Of a DNA stretch of 64,000 bases, positions 37,505 to 45,393 are shown one piece after another. Positions within the stretch are counted from its first letter, which is position 1; each line of letters begins with the position of its first letter. The notes beneath the pieces were generated by a model. It made no database searches. It saw nothing but the letters and a program-made list of their open reading frames with translations, and was not told the DNA's origin. This DNA is from Desulforhopalus singaporensis (GTDB taxonomy: Bacteria > Desulfobacterota > Desulfobulbia > Desulfobulbales > Desulfocapsaceae), in the NCBI RefSeq assembly GCF_900104445.1, contig NZ_FNJI01000020.1, forward strand, positions 1-64,000, given 5' to 3'. A program made the position numbers and the translations under genes.

Positions 37505-37659
37505 ATAAAGACAGGTCAATCAGCACCGGGAGGGGAGTATTTCATGAAGCCTCTTTTGGGCCCAGGATAAATTGACCATTTACCCGCCATTTTGGTACGT
37601 ACTTTTAATGAGGGAGCTGATTGTCAAGCAATAACAGAAGACAGATCGGAGGAAGGAAA

Positions 37660-37854
37660 ATGAGCATTCGGCCATATCTGGCTATTTCCGGAACCATATT
37701 TGGAATTGTCGCAATTCTTCACCTGCTTCGACTCGCCAACGGCTGGCAGGTGGTGCTTGGAACCTGGACAGTCCCGATGTGGGTGTCGTGGGGGGGCGCG
37801 CTGGTTCCCGCTGTTCTTTGTGGCTGGGCGTTTAGGCTGGCGGTGCGCAGATAA
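37660..37854 (+). CDS. Small two-span membrane protein
   Basis: The 64-residue protein has two hydrophobic helices (about 5-25 and 33-60) and no recognisable motif. GGAGGAAGG lies 6 bases before ATG 37660, making translation likely; a TTG start at 37621 is less good. It lies downstream of the flavoprotein in the same direction, possibly in its transcript. Confidence 0.65.
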   Translation: MSIRPYLAISGTIFGIVAILHLLRLANGWQVVLGTWTVPMWVSWGGALVPAVLCGWAFRLAVRR

Positions 37855-37859
37855 CGGAT

Positions 37860-38003
37860 ATGAAAAATATTGTTGTACCCTGTTTGGTAGGCAGGACCTT
37901 TGTCAGGATCGAGACTGCCACCAGGTCTGAACCGGAAAAAAGTGTTGTCGGCTCAGGGAATGATTCCATAACATTTCACCAATACAGAAATTACGATGAA
38001 AGT
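37860..38003 (+). CDS. Possible 47-residue small protein
   Basis: The frame runs from an ATG 5 bases after the preceding stop to a TGA that overlaps the start of the next gene. The tight packing suggests coupling, but the ribosome-binding site is poor and no similarity is recognised. It may be only a chance frame. Confidence 0.25.
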
Positions 38004-38397
38004 TGATATTACCGGACAGCCTGATCCGGATATTTTTCGCCACCGGAAAAAATATATCCTGTGGTTTGTTTTTTTTCTGGCGTGGGTGGTTGCCGCTCTG
38101 GGGATTATCGTATTTGCCGTTTATTATGATACCAGCGGCTACAGGAATCTCGATAACTTTGCTCTTGGGTTGCTGGTTGGCGCATCCATTGGTACGACCT
38201 GGTCGGGAAACCGGCTGCAGGCTTATAAAAAACTCTTTCCGCCGCAACTGGAACAACTTGTTCAAATGCGCTCTACCCATGGGGTAATTGATGCTTACTG
38301 CCAGGGGGTGGACACGATAGGCAGACCATTGATACGGGCAGAATATGAGGCATGTGTCAAATATGCGGAACACCATCCAGGCGCCCCTTTTGCCTGA
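37996..38397 (+). CDS. Membrane protein of unknown function with two spans
   Basis: The 133-residue protein has two hydrophobic segments (about 20-45 and 55-72) and a soluble C-terminal tail with Cys at about 102 and 119. No family is recognised. It is the last plausible member of the selenorhodanese neighbourhood. Confidence 0.65.
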   Translation: MKVDITGQPDPDIFRHRKKYILWFVFFLAWVVAALGIIVFAVYYDTSGYRNLDNFALGLLVGASIGTTWSGNRLQAYKKLFPPQLEQLVQMRSTHGVIDAYCQGVDTIGRPLIRAEYEACVKYAEHHPGAPFA

Positions 38398-38674
38398 AAA
38401 AATAACAAGAGGTGAGGCCGGGGCGACGTTTACCTGGCAGCTGTTTCCCCTTGATGGCATCAGTCGATCACTGAATCCAGTTGATCCCGGCCTCCTGCCC
38501 CGAATGTATCATTGACCGGATTTTTCCGGTAGTCCCTTTCTTTGTCCGCTTTATCAGCTGCTACAGCTCTTCTGGCGTCAACACTTAAAGAACATTGGGC
38601 TGGAATCAGCCGTAGCAAGGCCGGTCATAGCGAGAAAAAGGTGGCAGAAGCAGCAAAAAAAACGTATGATGGTG

Positions 38675-38690
38675 TTAACGTTTACGTTAA
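38675..38690. promoter_or_regulatory. Operator-like palindrome upstream of the enoyl-CoA isomerase gene
   Basis: TTAACGT and ACGTTAA are exact inverse complements separated by two T, 40 bases before the gene start. Related sequences at 39517-39532 and 39710-39725 match at 12 and 11 of 16 positions. This suggests a shared repressor, perhaps of the TetR (FadR/PsrA-like) type. Confidence 0.6.
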
Positions 38691-38729
38691 GTAGATACTT
38701 TAGGGGCGCCATCTTAAAATGGAGATATT

Positions 38730-39491
38730 ATGATTGGAAAGTGTGAAGGAATTGTGGTTTCGGAAGATTCGGGAGTGTTGCGCATACAGCTTGACAGGCC
38801 GGAGAAGAAAAACGCGCTTACATGTGAAATGTATCTCGCCATGGCCAGCGAACTTCAAAGAGCTAATGAGCGTGATGAGATCCGGGCTGTCCTGCTCTAC
38901 AGTGCTGGCGACTGCTTTACCAGCGGTAACGACCTGAAGGATTTTCTCGATACACCGCCGGACGGTGAAAAAAGCGCGGTGATGCAGTTTCTCTTTGCCC
39001 TGAGCCGCCTGGAAAAACCGGTTATCGCCATGGTGAGTGGTTTTGCCGTAGGTATCGGGGTGACGTTGCTGCTTCATTGTGATCTTGTGTATGCCTCTGA
39101 GGATGCCTGGTTTCAGCTGCCGTTTGTCAATCTTGGTCTATGCGCAGAGGGGGCGTCCAGCTATCTGCTGCCCCGATTGACGGGGCGGGTACGGGCTGCG
39201 GAACTGTTGCTGCTCGGCGAGCCTTTTTCTGCGGAGACCGCTTATTCGCATGGAATTGTCAACAGAGTCTGGTCCCGCGGAGAGCTTTTTGCAGAGGTGG
39301 AGGAAGTTTTGCATAAGTTGGTAAGCAAGCCGGCTCCGGCGGTTAACGGGACCAAAAAACTTCTGGCCAGAGGGACCGACAGGGCGGTGCAGCAGAGCCT
39401 TGTCGAGGAGATGGAACTTTTTATCAGGTTGCTGCAGACCGATACCGCCAGGCAGATTTTATCCGACCTGCTGAACCGAAGTGAACCGTGA
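38730..39491 (+). CDS. Enoyl-CoA hydratase/isomerase family protein, likely delta3,delta2-enoyl-CoA isomerase
   Basis: The 253-residue crotonase-fold enzyme has the CoA-binding LDRPEKKNAL and oxyanion-hole segment (FTSGNDL and GFAVGIGVTLLL). The two Glu residues used by hydratases are replaced: the GGG-CE site reads GIGVTL, and the PEI-x-LG site reads FVNLG. Instead, Glu in LGLCAEGASSYLLPRL (about residue 140) matches the catalytic Glu of ECI2-type isomerases. It would move double bonds of unsaturated fatty acids into position for beta-oxidation, which fits the dienoyl-CoA-reductase-like enzyme downstream. It has its own palindrome-bearing promoter region. Confidence 0.8.
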   Translation: MIGKCEGIVVSEDSGVLRIQLDRPEKKNALTCEMYLAMASELQRANERDEIRAVLLYSAGDCFTSGNDLKDFLDTPPDGEKSAVMQFLFALSRLEKPVIAMVSGFAVGIGVTLLLHCDLVYASEDAWFQLPFVNLGLCAEGASSYLLPRLTGRVRAAELLLLGEPFSAETAYSHGIVNRVWSRGELFAEVEEVLHKLVSKPAPAVNGTKKLLARGTDRAVQQSLVEEMELFIRLLQTDTARQILSDLLNRSEP

Positions 39492-39516
39492 CGACGGCTG
39501 CGTTAGTTCTCGTTTT

Positions 39517-39532
39517 TTTACGTTTACGGAAT
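39517..39532. promoter_or_regulatory. Second operator-like site
   Basis: TTTACGTTTACGGAAT matches the palindrome at 38675 at 12 of 16 positions. It lies in the 421-base gap before the main beta-oxidation operon. Confidence 0.4.
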
Positions 39533-39703
39533 ATTTTGTAGTTTTGTGGACAAAAGTGACAGTTGCAATTCTGTAATTACTTTTTGTCGATGTTTTTGTT
39601 TATTTGTTGTTATAACAAAAAGATGTATGTGGTTATCTGAAAAAATCAGGTGTGTGTTGCTGAAGTTTTGGCCCTGTCTTCTGTAAAAAAGCAGTGCTTT
39701 GTG

Positions 39704-39732
39704 TTGACATGAACGTTAATGTGAGATATAAA
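39704..39732 (+). promoter_or_regulatory. Sigma70-type promoter with embedded operator, beta-oxidation operon
   Basis: TTGACA (39704-39709), a 17-base spacer and TATAAA (39727-39732) form a near-consensus promoter 180 bases before the operon's first start codon. The spacer carries an operator-like TGAACGTTAATGTGAG (39710-39725). A repressor bound there would block RNA polymerase. Confidence 0.75.
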
Positions 39733-39912
39733 ATAGCAACTGTTCTGTATCGGTGATGGCCAGGGTTGCGGAGGGGCTACCGGGGCAAGAGGCCAGAACT
39801 GAAATTGAACGTAGAAACATCAGTGAAAAAAACCAAATGGTTGCGGTCAGCTTTTATGCTGCAGACGTAAACTGGGTGAATGGCAGACCAATTACAACAA
39901 CGGAGAAAACAA

Positions 39913-42300
39913 ATGAGGCAGATTAATCGAGTAGCCGTTCTTGGTGCCGGAGTAATGGGCGCTACCATAGCCGCTCATCTGGCCAATGCAGGGTTGGATG
40001 TTCTTTTGCTGGATATAGTACCAAAATCTCTGGAACCGCAAGAAGAGGCAAAGGGGTTGACCCTTGAGAGCCCGGTCGTCCGCAACCGTATAGCGCGAAA
40101 CGGTCTGCAGGGACTTGCCAAAATGAAGCCCGCTCCTCTGTACTCCAGAGATTATGCGGGGCTCATGACGGTCGGTAACTTTGAAGACGATCTTGACAAA
40201 CTGAACAGCTGCGATTGGATCATCGAGGTTGTCGTCGAGTATATGCCGATCAAACTGGATCTATTCAAGAAGATCGTCCCCCATCTCGCTCCCGGCGCCA
40301 TCCTGAGCACCAACACCAGCGGCCTGTCGGTCAACGAGATGGCCGAGGTGCTGCCGCCTGAAGTGAAGAAAAATTTTCTTGTCACCCATTTTTTCAATCC
40401 ACCCCGCTACATGCGCCTGATGGAGCTTGTTCCCTGCGCTGAAACCGATCCGGTGGTCATGGAGATGATGGCTGAGTTTATCGGCAAGCGGCTGGGAAAG
40501 GGAATCGTCTACGCAAAGGATACGACTAACTTCATTGCCAACCGGATAGGGGTATACTCCATTTACAAATCCATTCAGCATATGACTGAAATGGGCATGA
40601 CCGTAGAAGAAGTCGACGCGGTTGCCGGTCCTGCCAGCGGACGTGCCAAAAGCGCGGCGTTCAGGACTTCCGACCTTGTGGGGCTCGATGTTTTGGCCCA
40701 TGTGGGAACGAATAATTACGAACTGGTACCCGACGACGAGGAGCGCGAGGTGTTCAAGCTCCCGAGTTTTATCAAGAAGATGATCGAAAATGGCCAGCTC
40801 GGCAACAAAGCGGGCCAGGGATTTTATAAAAGAGGCAAGCTCGACGGCAAAAAGCAGATTTTCTATTTTGATTACACAAGCGGCGATTACAAACCTCTTG
40901 AAAAACCAAAATTCGCGTCGGTTGCGGCCGTCAAGCAGGTTGACGATCCGGCCAAAAAACTGAAAATGGTTGTGAGCGGCGCAGACAAGGGCGCGGAATT
41001 TGCCTGGAAGTCAACCCGCGACACTCTGATTTACGCCTTCAACAGAATTCCTGAAATCGCCGACGACGTGGTCAATGTGGACAACGCCATGCGGTGGGGA
41101 TTCAACTGGGAGATAGGTCCCTTTGAAATGCTGGATGCCATCGGCGTCAAGGAATTTGTCGGCCGTGCCGAACAGGACGGCGTAGCGGTGCCGGCAATTC
41201 TCAAAGAGATCGACTCGTTCTACCGGTATGGGCAGGCGGGGCAAAAAGAATATTTCGATCTCCAGAAAAAGGATTATGTCCCCGTACCAGTCAAGGAAGG
41301 GCAGATTCAGCTGGAGATTCTCAAAAAGGCGAACGGGGTCGTCGACAAAAACGCAGACGCTTCTGTGGTTGACCTTGGCGACGGCGTTTTCTGCCTCGAG
41401 TTTCATTCGAAGATGAATTCGATTTCCGGCGGGATCCTGGCCATGACCCACAAGGCGGTCAAACGAGCCGAGACCGAGGGGGTCGGTCTGGTTGTTGCCA
41501 ACCAGGGGAGCAATTTCTCCGTCGGTGCCAACCTTATGATGCTTGCGGTGGCGGTTGCCGAGGGTGCCTGGGATGATGTCGCCATGCAGATCAAGGCGTT
41601 CCAGAATGCTACCATGGCACTTAAGTACGCAAAGGTACCGGTGGTAGCCGCTCCGTTTGGCATGACCCTTGGCGGCGGTGCCGAATTCTGTCTGCATTCC
41701 GATGCGATAAACGCCCATGCCGAAACCTATATGGGTCTGGTGGAGGTTGGCGTCGGCCTGCTTCCCGGCGGCGGCGGAACCAAGGAGATGAGTATCAGGG
41801 CCATCGAGCTTGCCGCCAAGTTCAAAACCGATGTTCAGCCCTTTATTATCAAGAATTTTCAGCAGATCGCCATGGCCAAGGTCTCTATGGGGGCGTCCGA
41901 ACTTTACGGTATGGACTATATGCGTCACGGCGATTCCATCACCATGGATATCGATACCTTGATCGGTGATGCCAAGCAGAAGGTGCTTGGTCTTGCGGTG
42001 AATTATCGGCCGAAAAGCCCTGCCGCAGCTCTACCGGCTCCGGGCCGGTCCATCGCCGGGGCGGTGAAGAGTCAACTGTGGAATATGAAGATGGGTAACT
42101 TTATTTCCGACTATGATGAGCTGGTGGCAGGCTATATCGTCGATGTGATGTGCGGCGGGGATGTGGCCTCGGGAACCCTCGTCACCGAAGAGTATCTCCT
42201 GCAGCTTGAGCGGGAATATTTTCTTAAACTCTGCGGCAACAGGAAAACCGGTGAGCGGATCCAGCATATGCTGAAAACCGGCAAGCCTTTAAGAAACTAG
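39913..42300 (+). CDS. 3-hydroxyacyl-CoA dehydrogenase / enoyl-CoA hydratase fusion
   Basis: The 795-residue bifunctional enzyme has an N-terminal NAD Rossmann fold (VAVLGAGVMGATIAAHLA, about 6-23). STNTSGLSVNEMA and the catalytic-His region FLVTHFFNPPRYMRLMELV (about 155-175) follow, then a dehydrogenase C-domain. A C-terminal crotonase domain (about 480-700) has NFSVGANL and GMTLGGGAEFCLH. It hydrates 2-enoyl-CoA and oxidises 3-hydroxyacyl-CoA in the cytoplasm. The order dehydrogenase-then-hydratase is the reverse of E. coli FadB and is common in anaerobic and actinobacterial beta-oxidation. ATG 39913 has GGAG 9 bases upstream. Confidence 0.92.
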   Translation: MRQINRVAVLGAGVMGATIAAHLANAGLDVLLLDIVPKSLEPQEEAKGLTLESPVVRNRIARNGLQGLAKMKPAPLYSRDYAGLMTVGNFEDDLDKLNSCDWIIEVVVEYMPIKLDLFKKIVPHLAPGAILSTNTSGLSVNEMAEVLPPEVKKNFLVTHFFNPPRYMRLMELVPCAETDPVVMEMMAEFIGKRLGKGIVYAKDTTNFIANRIGVYSIYKSIQHMTEMGMTVEEVDAVAGPASGRAKSAAFRTSDLVGLDVLAHVGTNNYELVPDDEEREVFKLPSFIKKMIENGQLGNKAGQGFYKRGKLDGKKQIFYFDYTSGDYKPLEKPKFASVAAVKQVDDPAKKLKMVVSGADKGAEFAWKSTRDTLIYAFNRIPEIADDVVNVDNAMRWGFNWEIGPFEMLDAIGVKEFVGRAEQDGVAVPAILKEIDSFYRYGQAGQKEYFDLQKKDYVPVPVKEGQIQLEILKKANGVVDKNADASVVDLGDGVFCLEFHSKMNSISGGILAMTHKAVKRAETEGVGLVVANQGSNFSVGANLMMLAVAVAEGAWDDVAMQIKAFQNATMALKYAKVPVVAAPFGMTLGGGAEFCLHSDAINAHAETYMGLVEVGVGLLPGGGGTKEMSIRAIELAAKFKTDVQPFIIKNFQQIAMAKVSMGASELYGMDYMRHGDSITMDIDTLIGDAKQKVLGLAVNYRPKSPAAALPAPGRSIAGAVKSQLWNMKMGNFISDYDELVAGYIVDVMCGGDVASGTLVTEEYLLQLEREYFLKLCGNRKTGERIQHMLKTGKPLRN

Positions 42301-42345
42301 TATTGTCAGTTTATCATCAAAAAATAGTCATATTGGAGAATTAAG

Positions 42346-43518
42346 ATGAAAAAAGCATATATACTGGGCAGTTACAGGACTCCTGGGTGCCGGGCCAATA
42401 AGGGAAAATTGAGAAATATCCGCCCGGACGATCTGGCGGCGGTTGCAATAACAGGTCTTCTTGAGAGAACCGGGATCGATCCGGCGACAATCAACGATGT
42501 CTACCTGGGGTGTTCTTTTCCTGAAGGCGACCAGGGAATGAATATCGGCAGGGTGGCGGCGATGAAGGCAAGGCTGCCGGATACCGTACCCGGACAAACC
42601 GTTAATCGCTTCTGCTCCTCCGGGCTGCAGTCCATTGCTCTTGCCGCCGAACGTGTCATGTGCGGGTTCGCCGACTGCATCGTGGCAGGAGGGGTGGAGT
42701 CGATGTCGTCGGTTCCCATGGGCGGCATGAAATACAGTGCCAACCCCGATCTTATGGTCGACTGGCCTGAGGCGTATGCATCCATGGGGATCACCGCTGA
42801 ACTGGTGGCTGAGAAATACGGCATCGATCGACTGGCGATGGATACCTTTGCTGCGGCAAGTAACGCCAAGGCCGCCGCGGCCATTGAGGCGGGAACTTTT
42901 GGTGATGAGATTATCCCGGTTGAAGTGACCAACAACATGCTGGTGGACGGCAAGATGAAGTCTATCAAGGAGGTGGTCTCTGTGGACGACGGAGTACGCC
43001 CCGGCACAACAGTTGAATCGCTTGCCAAACTCCGTTCGGTGTTCAAGGCGGGTGGTCCGGTGACCGCCGGAAACTCGTCCCAGATGACCGACGGCGCCGC
43101 GGCAAGCCTGGTGGTCTCCGAAGAGTACCTGAAGAAGATAAGCAAGGACCCAGTGGCAAGGTTTCTTGCGTTCTCCGCTAACGGCTGTCCGCCGGAACTC
43201 ATGGGCATCGGCCCGATCGCGGCAATTCCCGCCGCTCTAAAGCTGGCCGGACTCAAGCAGGATGATCTCGATCTCATTGAACTCAACGAGGCTTTTGCCG
43301 CGCAGGCCCTGGCGATAATCAATACCCTCGGCCTTGATCCGGATATCATCAATGTAAACGGAGGGGCAATCGCTCTTGGCCACCCGCTGGGATGTACCGG
43401 CGCCAAGCTGACCGCAACCCTGCTGCACGAAATGGGACGGAGAAATCTTAAGTACGGTATGGTTTCCATGTGTATCGGCGGAGGAATGGGAGCTGCCGGG
43501 ATTTACGAAAAACTATAA
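42346..43518 (+). CDS. Acetyl-CoA acyltransferase (thiolase), first copy
   Basis: The 390-residue thiolase has acylation Cys in NRFCSSGLQS (about residue 88), the His of NEAFAAQAL, GGAIALGHPLGCTGA, and C-terminal catalytic Cys in MCIGGGMGAA. It cleaves 3-ketoacyl-CoA with CoA. It follows the dehydrogenase/hydratase by 45 bases and is followed by the acyl-CoA dehydrogenase, as in a long-chain beta-oxidation operon. Confidence 0.92.
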   Translation: MKKAYILGSYRTPGCRANKGKLRNIRPDDLAAVAITGLLERTGIDPATINDVYLGCSFPEGDQGMNIGRVAAMKARLPDTVPGQTVNRFCSSGLQSIALAAERVMCGFADCIVAGGVESMSSVPMGGMKYSANPDLMVDWPEAYASMGITAELVAEKYGIDRLAMDTFAAASNAKAAAAIEAGTFGDEIIPVEVTNNMLVDGKMKSIKEVVSVDDGVRPGTTVESLAKLRSVFKAGGPVTAGNSSQMTDGAAASLVVSEEYLKKISKDPVARFLAFSANGCPPELMGIGPIAAIPAALKLAGLKQDDLDLIELNEAFAAQALAIINTLGLDPDIINVNGGAIALGHPLGCTGAKLTATLLHEMGRRNLKYGMVSMCIGGGMGAAGIYEKL

Positions 43519-43544
43519 AGATATTAACCGAAGAGGACACCATA

Positions 43545-45329
43545 ATGGCAGACAAGGAGATAGTAAAAGGCGGCCACTACCTGATCGCTGAGACTTCGTG
43601 TGCGGATGTTTTCACTCCTGAGGATTTTACCGATGAACACCGGCAGATGGGCGACACCGTCGCCCAGTTCATCGAAAACGAGATAATTCCCAATACGGAT
43701 GAAATAGAGAAGCAGCAGTTTGAGCATACCTATAGCGGGATGGAGAAATGCGGCGAGCTAGGCATGCTGATGATGGAGGCGACAGAGGAGGACGGCGGAC
43801 TTGATCTCGATCTGGTCTCAGCCATGCTCACCAACGAGAAGGTGTCCCACGGAGGTTCTTTTGCCGCCACCTATACTGCCCATACCGGCATTGGTACGCT
43901 GCCGCTCATCTACTACGGCAACGCCGACCAGAAAGAGAGGTATCTGGGGAAACTGATGAGCGGCGAGTGGATCGGAGCCTACTGTTTGACCGAGCCGGGC
44001 TCCGGGAGCGACGCTCTTGGCGCCCAGGCGAGCGCCGTTCTTTCCGAAGACGGCAAACACTACATTCTCAACGGAACCAAGCAGTTCATCACCAATGGCG
44101 GAATAGCCGGACTGTATACTATTTTTGCCAAGATCGACCGGGAGCATTTCACCGGTTTTCTGGTGGAAAGAGATACCGAGGGGCTCATCGTCGGCCCCGA
44201 GGAGAAGAAGCTTGGCATTAAAGGTTCCTCCACTACCCAGATCATCCTCGATAACTGCAAGGTTCCGGTGGAGAACCTGTTGGGCGAGAAGGGCAAGGGG
44301 CATAAAATCGCCTTCAATGTGCTCAATATCGGACGCCTCAAGCTGGGAGCATCTACGCTGGGCGGCTCCAAAAAAGCTCTCAAAGAAGGAATAAAATATG
44401 CCAACGAGCGGAAGCAGTTCAACACCCCGATCAGCAGGTTTGGCGCTATCGGAGAGAAAATCGCCGATCTGACCGCCCATATCTTTGCCTCTGAATCGGT
44501 TGTGTACAGGGCCGCGGGAATAATAGACGACAGGCTTGCCCGTGTCGAGAAAACAAGCGCCAACTACTACGATGAATACCTGGTCGGTATCGAGGAGTAC
44601 GCCGTCGAGTGCGCCATCCCCAAGGTGTTCTGCAGCGACGTGCTTGCCCGGGTGGTGGATGAGGTGGTGCAGATACATGGCGGTTACGGGTTCGTCCAGG
44701 ATTATCCGGCGGAGCGGTTCTACCGCGACGAACGTATCAACCGTATCTTTGAAGGGACCAATGAGATCAACAGGCTCATTATCCCCGGCATGATTCTGCG
44801 TAAGGCGATGAAAGGGGAGATGCCCATTCAGGCCGAGGCGATGAAGGCGTTTGAAGCTCTCATGACCCCTGGCTTTGACGAGATCGACGATACCGTTCTT
44901 TTTGGCCGTGAAAAAGCGCTGGTGAAAAACCTGAAAACGCTCTTTCTCATCCTGGCCGGAGCCGGAGTCCGGAAATTCATGGATAAGCTGGCCAATGAGC
45001 AGGAGATACTCATTGCTTCTGCCAACCTGGCCATTCAGATCTATGCCCTGGAAAGCACCGTGCTGCGGGCGGAGAAAATCCATGCAGGACTCAGCGATCG
45101 GATGCAGGAGGTGTTGACATCGGCTGTCAAGATCTTTGCCTTCGATGCGGCTGAAGCTGCAGCCACTGCGGCGAAAAAAGGCGCCTTCTTTGTCGAGGAG
45201 GGTGACAACCTTGCCATGATCTTGTCGGGTGTCCGTCGTTTCACCAAATATGATGCCAGCGGGCTGCTCGGTGCGAAAAAGACTCTGGCCGCCGCAGCCT
45301 GCGAGGGCGAAAAGTATATTTTCAACTAA
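43545..45329 (+). CDS. Acyl-CoA dehydrogenase with extended C-terminal domain
   Basis: The 594-residue FAD enzyme introduces the 2,3 double bond. It has CLTEPGSGSDALG (about 147-159, FAD/substrate) and the catalytic Glu in RIFEGTNEINR (about 401-411). An additional helical C-terminal domain of ~170 residues resembles very-long-chain acyl-CoA dehydrogenases. The long form suggests preference for long substrates. ATG 43545 is preferred since the upstream 25 codons are unlike the family. Confidence 0.92.
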   Translation: MADKEIVKGGHYLIAETSCADVFTPEDFTDEHRQMGDTVAQFIENEIIPNTDEIEKQQFEHTYSGMEKCGELGMLMMEATEEDGGLDLDLVSAMLTNEKVSHGGSFAATYTAHTGIGTLPLIYYGNADQKERYLGKLMSGEWIGAYCLTEPGSGSDALGAQASAVLSEDGKHYILNGTKQFITNGGIAGLYTIFAKIDREHFTGFLVERDTEGLIVGPEEKKLGIKGSSTTQIILDNCKVPVENLLGEKGKGHKIAFNVLNIGRLKLGASTLGGSKKALKEGIKYANERKQFNTPISRFGAIGEKIADLTAHIFASESVVYRAAGIIDDRLARVEKTSANYYDEYLVGIEEYAVECAIPKVFCSDVLARVVDEVVQIHGGYGFVQDYPAERFYRDERINRIFEGTNEINRLIIPGMILRKAMKGEMPIQAEAMKAFEALMTPGFDEIDDTVLFGREKALVKNLKTLFLILAGAGVRKFMDKLANEQEILIASANLAIQIYALESTVLRAEKIHAGLSDRMQEVLTSAVKIFAFDAAEAAATAAKKGAFFVEEGDNLAMILSGVRRFTKYDASGLLGAKKTLAAAACEGEKYIFN

Positions 45330-45393
45330 AGTTCACCAGGTAACCATACTCCGGTGCCGGAATCGGCACCGGAAAAAGAGATGAGGGGCGACA

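Noticed and set aside
38412-38500. GAGGCCGGG/CCCGGCCTC distant inverted repeat
   Set aside because: About 75 bases apart with no T-run or known RNA pattern; probably chance.
40152-45325. Long reading frames opposite the beta-oxidation genes
   Set aside because: They are antisense shadows in GC-rich coding sequence with no family similarity or ribosome-binding sites.
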